This document shows, in pieces, positions 20,979 through 30,940 of a stretch of 30,940 bases of DNA. Below the pieces are notes generated by a model. The model was not told the DNA's origin and searched no databases. It saw only the letters and a program-made list of their open reading frames with translations. The DNA comes from Podochytrium sp. JEL0797 (Eukaryota > Chytridiomycota > Chytridiomycetes > Chytridiales > Chytriomycetaceae). Where the stretch lies: positions 1-30,940 of the forward strand of contig JADGJG010000213.1 of the NCBI GenBank assembly GCA_027596195.1, read 5' to 3'. The position numbers and the translations under genes are program-made. Position 1 is the stretch's first letter. Every line of letters begins with the position of its first letter.

Positions 20979-21281
20979 TCAAACCATCAGCCAAAAAGGA
21001 AGAAAAACATTATTTTCAAAACTACTTGGTGTAAAGTCATGGCTATGAAATGGGGCCTTGATCGCGGCGGCGCCATGCTCTATCATAAGTTCCAAAATTC
21101 GCGCATGAAAATCAATAAATGTTTGTTTTCCCAAATTGACGCGAGGAAGTTTGCGGTACGATACACAATATGAGCCTTGAGCATCATATATTGCTAAGCA
21201 GGAGAGGGATTTGCAATCGCGTTTTTGAAATGACTTGATCGCTGCAAATCCCTCGCGAAACGCGTCGAATTGAAACTTCAA
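20979..21281 (-). CDS. Possible small protein of 100 residues, unrecognised
   Basis: A minus-strand frame starting MKFQFDAFREGFAAIKSF and ending NNVFLPFWLMV in the ~500 nt between mannosidase and the secreted-protein gene. No family recognised; composition is ordinary, with three Cys and no signal peptide. Its stop overlaps the likely 3' UTR of the mannosidase gene, and a 12-bp inverted repeat lies inside the frame (21204-21215 with 21243-21254). It may be a chance frame or the remnant of a larger gene. Confidence 0.25.
   Translation of the reverse strand: MKFQFDAFREGFAAIKSFQKRDCKSLSCLAIYDAQGSYCVSYRKLPRVNLGKQTFIDFHARILELMIEHGAAAIKAPFHSHDFTPSSFENNVFLPFWLMV
21204..21254. repeat. 12-bp perfect inverted repeat, 27-nt spacer
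   Basis: gagggatttgca (21204-21215) pairs exactly with tgcaaatccctc (21243-21254). It could form a hairpin in either transcript direction. It sits inside the doubtful 100-residue frame. Confidence 0.6.
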
Positions 21282-21387
21282 AATATTTTATTTGGTGCTG
21301 TACAATGATAAACGATGAAGCAGAACAAGAAATAATTATGTACGACACTACGCGCGTTTTTTCCCCCGGGGTAGTAGTAGTAAGGCT

Positions 21388-21780
21388 TTAGTGACCGTGG
21401 CTCACACAGTGAGGTCTGTACAATGGCGCGTCGTTCTGGTCGATCGCACAGTTGAAGCCATAGTCACACTGCAGAATCATCCATTGACCGCGGTGGCACT
21501 GGTAGTACTTGCTTGCACCCGTCGAAGAGATGGGTCCACAGTGCGTGGAGTCGGTCGCGTCGTCGCAAGGAGTTCCCATCACGCGCGACACGGTCTTAAC
21601 ACCACGGATACTGTCGTCCCACTGGTCATTGTACTTTCCGTTCCAGGTGTGCGTGGCGGCTGGGACGGCGCCTCCGTAGCCGGGGGCGGGTTCGTTGGGT
21701 TGGGGGAAGTGGGCTGGGTTGAACAAGGGGGCCGCGAGGGCGACGGCGGAGAGGACGAGGGTAGAGAGGGTGAAGTGCAT
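21388..21780 (-). CDS. Small secreted cysteine-rich protein, possible CBM19-like chitin-binding module
   Basis: 130 residues, single exon. A clear signal peptide (MHFTLSTLVLSAVALAA, probable cleavage near residue 17) is followed by a Pro-rich spacer and a domain with six Cys at 72, 81, 95, 105, 111 and 125. The core KYYQCHRGQWMILQCDYGFN, with its Tyr-Tyr-x-Cys-x3-Gln-Trp arrangement and C-terminal PHC, resembles fungal carbohydrate-binding module family 19 (chitin-binding), but this is pattern recognition only. The start at 21780 is preferred over the in-frame ATG at 21855 because it directly begins the signal peptide. A role at the cell wall or in host or substrate contact is inference. Confidence 0.75.
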   Translation of the reverse strand: MHFTLSTLVLSAVALAAPLFNPAHFPQPNEPAPGYGGAVPAATHTWNGKYNDQWDDSIRGVKTVSRVMGTPCDDATDSTHCGPISSTGASKYYQCHRGQWMILQCDYGFNCAIDQNDAPLYRPHCVSHGH

Positions 21781-22233
21781 GTTTTTGATCGTCGAGGGAA
21801 GAAACTGGCTGGTTTTGTGAGAGAAAAAAAAGGGGAATGGGCAATCTCGTGACAATTTATTCCCCCAGCGCGAATGCGCGAATCCCTCACGTGACTTTTG
21901 CTGGGAAATCTCTTGTTCTCGTTCCTCTCGTATTTTCCTTTGTTCCGCCGTGTCGCAAACGCGTGAAAATATTCCGATCGCGTTCAGAGATTATTTAGTG
22001 CGCTTTTTTTGTTTTTGTTTTGGAATTGTCAGCAATACCCTGTTTTCTTCTTTTCCTTTTCTTCATCATACTATTCTACTTTTTTTTAAAAAAAAGGGAT
22101 AGAATAGGTGAAACTGTTTTTATTTCATTTCGCTTTCCTCAGCAAAAGAGAAAACCCAACATTACAAAACAAAAACAACAAGAAAAAACAACCCCTCTTC
22201 CTCATTCTTCCCGAAGTCCCAACCCCCTCGCAC
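21781..22233. other. Intergenic region upstream of the secreted-protein gene and downstream of homocitrate synthase
   Basis: 453 nt with no gene. It includes the promoter of the minus-strand secreted protein, with a CACGTG E-box (21888-21893) and a direct repeat gcgcgaat x2 (21869-21884) beside it, then T-rich sequence and long A and T runs that fit the 3' UTR of homocitrate synthase. Confidence 0.55.
21888..21893. promoter_or_regulatory. CACGTG E-box upstream of the secreted-protein gene
   Basis: CACGTG lies 108 nt upstream of the ATG at 21780. This hexamer is the core site of bHLH factors in fungi; whether it is used here is unknown. Confidence 0.3.
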
Positions 22234-24373
<2,140 letters not shown>

Positions 24374-24445
24374 TTTTTTTGTTTTTTTTTTGTTATCTCT
24401 GCGCCGAGATAAGGGACGGAGGAAAAACGCGTGATTCTTTTCGAA

Positions 24446-26259
24446 TCATTTTTGCACCTTCTTCACTCGTCCGACAATCCGCCACATGTCGCGGTATTGC
24501 CGCTTCACGCGTGTCAAAAACAGCCGGTACGTACGATCCACGGTTTTCTTGGCAATCGCAGTGTCCACCTTCCACTCCTTCCGACTGCTGCTTTCGCCGT
24601 GCCATCGGTGCAGCACAAATACGCGTGGCGCCACGTGCATCCGCACTCCACGCAGTTGCATCTCGATGCTGTGGCTTCGCTTATTGAAGCTGTATCCACG
24701 GAACGATTCGTCAAACAGGGGCAGAATCGATCTTCGCGCAATAAAGTAAGGCTCTGTCGAAATGAATGCAAAAACCGCGTTTGAGAATCAAACATTTGAT
24801 ATTCTCACCCAACTTACCGTAAAACGCGTTCACCAAAGGCTTCTCTTGAGATTTATATTTAGCGTGTTCGCCAGATGTTGGTGAGTCATCCATCTCCTTC
24901 TCCGGCTCTCCAAGAATCCCAGCCACCACAGACCCCACTGTCCGCACCTCATATACGTTTTTGGCCTTGAACCAACGCGTGAAATTCGTGTGTCCTTGCA
25001 CCGCCGTGACAGTCATTCCCTTTGGAGGCACCTCTGTATCTCCATGGCACCAATCCAGCAGTCGCTGTTTGTTGCTCTAACACACAAGGGAAATTAGTTT
25101 CCCTCGGGAAAAAAAATCACACATCCCACCTGCTTCCCAATCACACCAGGATTCACCTTAAAATGAAACGGAACAACCTTCCCCTCCACACACCCCGTCT
25201 CCAGCTCCTCACTTCCAACCCCACCCTTCCCACCAACCACAACCCCCTGCTCCACCTCCTCAAACGCCGCCACCACCACAACCCCAGGCCTCTCCAAATC
25301 AAACACCCTCTCCATCACTTCAGTGTTCCCCACCAACTCCTTCCACGCGTTCCGACTCGGCACAAAATCGGCGTCCAGACTGAACACCACGGCCGTCCGT
25401 GACTCCCTCACCGCGAGGTTGCGCAGCGCGTTGATGGGGTACAAAAGGTCATACGGGTGGTGCAGAATATGTTCGGGAATGGTGTTGGGGTCGCTTGATT
25501 TGAGTAGGAATTCAACGCCAAACAGAAGTGAGAGGGTGACGGTGCGGCCGTTGGAGGTGGTTGGGGACAAGGTTTCGAGGTGGGTTGCGAGGAGAGGTAA
25601 TTCTGAAAGCGTTGAAATGTACAAAGCGATTGAAACGGAGGCATCCCATGATTCAAGAAGCGTTGGAATCAGATAGAACCTTTTTTTGCCTGCCACTTCA
25701 ATCCTCTCTTCAAATCTGAATTCAAACAAACATACCGATTCAACGACAATTGAGTAAACAATGTAACATCATTCTGCAAAGCTTTCACATTCCGATCCCG
25801 AAACACACGATACCCCGGTGCCGTGAGATACGGCACCTCATTCTCTCCAGCATAGACCCCATCATCGACAGCCACCGTTTTGATCTCACCAACCGGTGCG
25901 ATCGGACGCGACCCAAACACTTTTTGATGGTATCGAATCTGTTGGAGCCCGCGTTTGCTTCGCGCACGTGGACGCGAATCAGCCCCACCACTGCTGGTGG
26001 ACGAGAAAAACTCGGCCAGCGTCGCGTTGTGGTAATACCATTCCGGAATATGGAGCGTTTTCGTGTTTTGGGACGACGCGAGGAGGTCCTTGTATGGGAA
26101 CTGGGGGTGAGGTGTCAGTTCGGGTTGATTCGGGGTCGCGGCGGCGGTGGGGTTGATGTTGGGGATGCTGCGAAGCTGGCGGAGTTGGTGGTGTTTGGAG
26201 GAGAAGACGGTGTTGGAGATGACGACAAGGACGAGTGAGATGTAATGGAGAAGAAACAT
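24446..26259 (-). CDS. LARGE/B4GAT1-like glycosyltransferase, family GT49
   Basis: Predicted type II Golgi glycosyltransferase. Minus-strand exons 26259-25736, 25679-25130, 25076-24818 and 24753-24446 give 546 residues. The N terminus is a signal anchor (LHYISLVLVVISNTVF). The catalytic domain shows VTLFTQLSLNRFYLIPTLLE then WDASVSIALYIS, a DxD-like motif in VFSLDADFVPS, GHTNFTRWF, PYFIARRSILPLFDESFRGY and NKRSHSIEM, the order seen in the C-terminal domain of animal LARGE and in B4GAT1, which transfer glucuronic acid. A 56-nt first intron (25735-25680) gives the best continuity. The donor sugar in a fungus is unknown. The stop is 72 nt before the homocitrate synthase ATG on the same strand, and the start is 238 nt from the divergent desaturase. 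Confidence 0.85.
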
Positions 26260-26497
26260 TGTTTTGTTTTGATTGAATTCCATTCTGACAACTTCTTCCA
26301 CGTTCCCCTCCCCCCCTCCCCCCCCCCCCCCCCCCCCCCTGCTCCAATTTCTCGTCGAGTGGTTTTGTCTCAACCCCCTTGTCCGAAAGTGTGAGGTAAC
26401 GATGACTCCTAATTTGAGCGGAAAACAAATCCACCATCTCCAAATCGCCATATCTCCTGCGAATTTTGAAATTTTGAAAAAAAACAACCACAAAGTC
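26260..26497. promoter_or_regulatory. Divergent promoter between GT49 and desaturase, with a long C tract
   Basis: 238 nt separate the two divergent ATGs. The region contains an almost pure pyrimidine stretch (26301-26339) ending in 22 consecutive C (26318-26339). If an in-frame upstream ATG at 26402 is used, the desaturase gains 32 residues and the shared promoter shrinks to about 140 nt. No TATA box stands out. Confidence 0.6.
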
Positions 26498-28203
26498 ATG
26501 CCACCCATCGCCACCATCGAGGATCCCTCAGTAGCAGCTCCTCCCCAGCCCCACAAGATGAGCAAGAAGACCACCAAGCTGTTCACCATGGCTGAAATTC
26601 GCGCCGCAACAACTGGTGAAAACGCCAAAGTCTTGATCATTTTCTTCAACAAGGTGTACGACCTGACCAAGTGGGTCAAGTTCCACCCGGGAGGTGATCT
26701 CGCTGTGATGCACATGAATGGTAATCCCCTTTCCATCTTGTTAAATTGGATTTTGACAAGTGTTGAACCCATGCTGATTTTTCAAAACAAACCAGGCCGA
26801 GACTCGACCGACGCCATCATTGCCTACCACCCCGAATGGGTCATTGAAAAGAAGATTCCGCATTTTTGCGTGGGCGAATTAGCTCCCAACGAAAAATCCA
26901 TTTCCCCGACCATCTCGCTGGCTTACCGCAAGCTCGACGACCGCATCCGCAAAGCAGACCTCTACACGACCAATTACAACTTTTACATTCGCGAGTTGGT
27001 CAAGTTTGGGTCCTTGTGGGTGGCCGCGATTTATTTGGTTCTGAGGTTCCCCAACTTTTATGGCGTGTTGGCTTCCGCTTTGCTTTGCGCAACGCTCTGG
27101 TGGCAAGCCGCGTTTGTGGCTCACGATGGTGCGTGAATCCAACCCCCCCCCCCCCCCCCCCCTTTTATTCGCGAGTTCCCATCACCAACACCCCCCTCTC
27201 TTTCCTTCCCAGCCGGCCACTCCGCCATCACCCACGACGCCTGGACCGACACCGTCATGGGAATTTGCCTCGGAAATTTTCTCGGCGGCGTCTCCTTGGG
27301 CTGGTGGAAGAAAAACCACAACGTGCACCACATTGTCACGAACCACCCCGAACACGACCCAGACATCCAACACATGCCCTTCCTCGCCGTCACCGCGCGT
27401 CTCATGAACAACCTCTACTCAACCTACTATAAACGCGTGATGGAATTCGACGCCCTCGCCAAGATCATGATTCCTATCCAGCACTACACTTTCTACATCA
27501 TTCTCGCGTTCGGGAGGTTCAACTTGTACGTCAACTCCATCGCATACATGACCGCCAACGAACGTGTGCCCCATCGCGGTCTCGAGATTGTCGGCGTCGT
27601 CTTCTTTTGGTCATGGTACTTGACGCTTCTGAGCACACTCAAGTCAACCCCGGGGTTGATTGTGATGCACATTCTCGTTTCGCACATGTTCACAGTGTTG
27701 TTGCACGTGCAAATTACGTTGAGTCATTTCGGGATGCCCACGGACATTGTGGACAATGAAACGTTTGCGGAGATGGCGTTGAGAACGAGCATGGATGTTG
27801 ATTGTCCGAGATGGTTGGATTGGTTCCACGGAGGTCTTCAGGTAATATAATTTCGTTGTATAAAAGGTGTCTGGTATGCTGATTTTGTTGGATTTTTGTT
27901 TTGAATTCAGTTCCAAGTCGCCCACCACCTGTTCCCTCGCGTTCCTCGCCACAATCTGCGCAAACTGCGTCCCTGGATTGAAGAATTTTCCCAGGAGTTC
28001 GGCTTGACGTACCACAACTACACTTTCACAAAGGGTAAGCTCCCTCTCTTCCCTTCCCTTAATCCCCATTCTCATCCATAATTTTTGGTTTAGGGAACGG
28101 GATCGTGCTCAAGTGTCTGAAGGCAGTCGCGGAGGAAGTCCGGGACTCATTGAAAGCCGCTTGTGAACAAGCGGCAGCGTTAGACGCGAAAAAAGATCTG
28201 TGA
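26498..28203 (+). CDS. Cytochrome b5-fused front-end desaturase, probable delta-8 sphingolipid desaturase
   Basis: Introduces a double bond in a sphingoid base or acyl chain, taking electrons through its own N-terminal cytochrome b5 domain; ER membrane enzyme. Exons 26498-26720, 26796-27128, 27213-27841, 27911-28034 and 28094-28203 give 472 residues. Seen: heme-binding HPGG (63-66), first His box HDAGH (184-188), second box HNVHH (221-225) in WWKKNHNVHHIVTNHPEHD, and third box QVAHH (397-401), where Gln replaces the first His as in all front-end desaturases. Hydrophobic segments lie around residues 145-185 and in the middle. Fungal relatives of this architecture are mostly delta-8 glucosylceramide desaturases, but delta-6 or delta-5 acyl activity cannot be excluded. 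Intron 2 holds 20 consecutive C. The start at 26498 is chosen for context; ATGs at 26402 and 26558 are alternatives. Confidence 0.87.
27143..27162 (+). repeat. 20-nt C homopolymer in desaturase intron 2
   Basis: Twenty consecutive C lie 14 nt inside the 5' end of intron 27129-27212. Length may be unreliable because such runs are error-prone in sequencing. Confidence 0.85.
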
Positions 28204-28371
28204 GGCATATCAATATTTCATATTTTTTTGGGGGGAAATAAAATACATAATCATTTGTGAAAAGTGATAAGAACAAGAGAGATATTTTGAACAACACAAC
28301 ACTATAAATAAAAAAAGGACAAGGAAAGTGTGGAAGCCTACTACCACCCTCTCGCCTCAAACACGCAAAAA
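28204..28371. terminator. Convergent 3' region between desaturase and topoisomerase II
   Basis: 168 nt between two converging stop codons. AATAAA at 28237-28242 serves the desaturase. A second AATAAA near 28307 on the plus strand is beyond it. The region is A/T-rich and short, so the two 3' UTRs probably meet or overlap. Confidence 0.55.
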
Positions 28372-30850
28372 TCACTCGCTTTCCTCGTCACTCTCAAACG
28401 CCTCCTCCTCCTCGTCACTCCCATCATCCACATCAAAACTATCATCAATTTTGTACGATTTGGGGGCAGCCTTCGTCGCTCTTCCACGCGCAGCCGGCTT
28501 CTTGACCACCACCTCATCCTCATCCGACCCTAGTTCCGACACGGACGACTGGCGCGCGCGCTTTCCGGGAGACGAAACAACCGAAGAAGGAACCGAAGAC
28601 GTAATCTTTCTGGACGCGGCCTTGACTGGCACAGACACGGGGGTATCATCGTCGTCGCTCGATAGCTCAATCACGGTGGACTTCTTGGGAGCCGCAGCGG
28701 CGAGGCTCGCGACGGGCTTGAACGCCTTTCCGGGCATCACGGCCTTAATGGCTCCCAACTGGCGTTTCTTGGGCTCGGCGGCAGCACCCTGGATACGCGG
28801 GATCAGTTTGAACAACTTTGAAAATAATCTTCTCGGTCCAACAAACCTCCTTGACAGCGAGCATGGTGGTAGCAGCCTTCTTGCGAGGAGGAGTGTCGTC
28901 GAACGCGAAAGCATCAGCGGCTGGAGCATCGTCTTCGCTCTGTTGAAAATCATGAGCATTGTGATATCATTTGAGACAAGGGGTGTACTCACCTCGTCGA
29001 ACGTATTGACAGGAGCTTTCTTTGCGGCTGCAGTTTTGGTTGCTGGGCGAGGAAAAAAAACACAAATATCAGCCTCGACATCCAGAACCCAAAGACCAGG
29101 CAATCAAACCTTTGGGCTTCGCAGGCGGCTTGGCAGCAACCTCCTTGTCCTAAAACGAGGAAAAAAGTGTCAATATAAATCGCATCGAAGGGGAGAAAAA
29201 AACAAGCTCGCATGTACCAATTTCGCCTTCACAGCCTTCTTCGCAGCTGGCTTCGGCTTGGCTGGTTCGGCAACAACATCATCATCCGACTTGTCGCTCT
29301 GTGGGAATGAATTTTCTCCTTGTCAAAACCCTCTCCAACATCGGAAAGCCAAAAAAAAAACTAACATCCTCAATCACTTTCGCCTTCACCGCCTTCTTGG
29401 TAACAACCGGCTTCGGCTTGACTGGCTCCGGAGCAATCTCATTGTCGCTGTCGTCCTACGAAAAAGAATCAGACCAAGCATCCGCCAGGCAAAAAAAACT
29501 CACCAGCTCAACAATCTTGGCAACAACCTTCTTGGCTGCCGGCTTGCGCTTCACAACAGGCCTTTTCTCTTCCACAACCTCCTCCATGAAATCGTCGCTT
29601 TCGCTCTGTTGGAGAGGAAACCAAAAACAATAATCAGCAAACGTCCGAAAATGGGAGGGAAGCAAGACTTACGTCCTCCTCGATCACTGCCGCCTTCTTT
29701 TTGGCAGCTGCAGGTTTTGGTGGTGCCACTTTGGGAGGTGGGGCTTCTCCATCGCTCTAATTTTTTTTGGAACGGGTTTGTCAACAAAGCAAAACAAGGG
29801 AAACGAGAAATTAACAACCCACCTCACTGTCACTGATCACGAACGCGGGCGGTTTGGAAACCGCGAGGGGCGCCTTGGATCCAACCTTCAAGGCACCAGG
29901 CAGCGGGGAGTCACCCATCATCCACGAAGGAAGAGGCTTGGAATCCGCAGCAACCTCGACAATCTTTTCAGCGGGCTTTGGCGGCACATACTTGGGTGCC
30001 GCTTTTGGCTTCGCAGCAATGGCTTTCTTGGCTGGAAAAAACGAAACAAAAGAAGTCAGAAGGTGTTTGGGATCGACAAAACAAAACAATAAAAAACTAA
30101 ACTCACCTTTGGGCTTCGAATCCATAAAATCGTCATCATCAGAAATCTCCATAAGGTCGTCATCGCCACCCTTCTTCCTGGCCGCAGCCTTCTTCTTGGC
30201 CGCAGCAGTCTTGCCACCCTTGATGGGCTTGCGCGCACCCCTGCGAGACTCCGACTCATGGAGCTCCTGCTCATACGCCTAGAAAAAGGGGGAGAGAGAA
30301 AAAAGTCAATAATGAGAACCCCGGCCCAAGAGATTGACCAACAAACTCACATCCCAATGCATCAAAAACTCATCGAGATCCGTTCTCCAGAGCATCACGG
30401 GAGTCTTTCCACTGAGAACCGTAATCTCCTCCTGCTTCAACGCGCGCTCTTTCGAAAGCGTCTCCACCTAATCGCGAGCAGGAACATACAAAAAAAACAA
30501 TCAGCAAAACCTCCTTACTTCTCCCCCCCCCCCGCGAACCCCAAACTCACCTTCTCATAAGTCAAACTCCAAATCGCCATACCCAACAAGTAATCATAAT
30601 CCCCCATCGTCGGCACATCGCCCCCAACCGACTCCTCTTCATCATCCTCATTGTCGGGAAGATCGTCGCCAGCAACTTTCGCCGCCTTGACTTTCGGAAT
30701 CCGGAAATACTCGCGTCTCACGAGCTCATTCAGAATATCGAGCTTCTTGCGGTTCTGAACCACGAGCTTGCCCGAAATGATTTCTTGAATGAAGCGCACC
30801 TTGTTGTCGAGTTTGGTCCATTCGAATGTGAGCCGCGCAAGCATGGCTTC
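28372..30850 (-). CDS. TOP2: DNA topoisomerase II, C-terminal part (5' end outside or in the G tract)
   Basis: Type IIA topoisomerase that passes one duplex through another. Minus-strand exons 30850-30551, 30467-30351, 30278-30107, 30031-29823, 29756-29673, 29605-29504, 29455-29366, 29298-29218, 29149-29110, 29042-28993, 28939-28847 and 28788-28372 give 584 residues. The first two exons are the conserved end of the core: LDNKVRFIQEIISGKL, VQNRKKLDILNELVRREYF, YDYLLGMAIWSLTYEK, and KTPVMLWRTDLDEFLMHWDA. The rest is the disordered C-terminal domain, alternating acidic clusters (SESDDF, DDSDNE, SDKSDDD, SEDDAP) and basic KPKP/AAKKA blocks. It ends in a very acidic tail of DDGSDEEEEAFESDEESE type. 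Most mini-exons are in phase 0 and begin with an acidic cluster. Such tails carry nuclear localisation and chromatin-binding functions. The first exon begins at an acceptor (30851), so the gene continues upstream. Confidence 0.92.
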
Positions 30851-30884
30851 CTATGAACCGACAAGAACATCAGTTTCCAGTACA

Positions 30885-30940
<56 letters not shown>
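30885..30940 (+). repeat. 56-nt G homopolymer at the window end
   Basis: The last 56 bases are all G. It lies in the topoisomerase II intron just upstream of exon 30850. It could be a real tract or an assembly or sequencing artefact at a contig end. Confidence 0.9.

Noticed and set aside
21391..21852. 153-residue plus-strand frame
   Set aside because: Antisense of the small secreted protein, which has a signal peptide and patterned cysteines; the plus frame is Gly/Arg/Val composition only.
25716..25735. A 20-nt intron in the GT49 gene
   Set aside because: GT..AG at these positions is in phase, but extending to the AG at 25680 gives a 56-nt intron of normal size and better continuity with the family (SLNR-FYLIP).
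28328..29836. 502-residue plus-strand Ser-rich frame
   Set aside because: Antisense shadow of the topoisomerase II tail exons; the minus-strand exons have clean splice sites and the conserved core upstream.

Overview
This window is eukaryotic nuclear DNA. It is densely packed, every conserved gene is cut by short GT..AG introns (mostly 46-110 nt), and it carries two enzymes of the alpha-aminoadipate lysine pathway (homocitrate synthase and a Lys9-type saccharopine reductase). Together with a vacuolar-type alpha-mannosidase and a cytochrome b5-fused sphingolipid-type desaturase, this points to a fungus. A Ral-type GTPase and a LARGE-like GT49 glycosyltransferase argue for an early-diverging lineage (chytrid-like or zoopagomycote-like) rather than a yeast or a typical ascomycete. 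That lineage call is inference; I cannot name the species.

Layout, left to right. The plus strand carries the C-terminal part of a SNF2/Rad16-like ATPase (2-1115), COG4 of the Golgi tethering complex (1149-4393), an unrecognised low-complexity protein (4486-5957), the 60S export adaptor NMD3 (6206-8380), saccharopine reductase LYS9 (8565-10164), a Ral-like small GTPase (10283-10976) and an intronless 734-residue membrane protein of unknown family (11027-13231). A roughly 3 kb stretch (13232-16290) follows with no intact gene. It holds two decayed minus-strand copies of a coiled-coil gene and dispersed copies of a ~120 bp repeat, one of which merges with the start of the next gene, the GH38 alpha-mannosidase (16291-20886, 20 exons including an 11-nt microexon).

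The right part has a possible small ORF (20979-21281, minus), a small secreted six-cysteine protein (21388-21780, minus), homocitrate synthase (22234-24373, minus), a GT49 glycosyltransferase (24446-26259, minus), the desaturase (26498-28203, plus) and the C-terminal third of DNA topoisomerase II (28372-30850, minus). The window ends in 56 consecutive G.

The conserved genes are mostly unrelated housekeeping functions packed with very small gaps (33, 50, 72, 92 and 118 nt between some coding regions). The one functional link visible is lysine biosynthesis: LYS9 and homocitrate synthase lie about 12 kb apart on opposite strands. The accessory part is 11.0-16.3 kb, where an orphan membrane gene borders a decayed, repeat-rich family locus. 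Exon coordinates were derived by hand from reading frame, splice consensus and family similarity; no alignment or database search was run.
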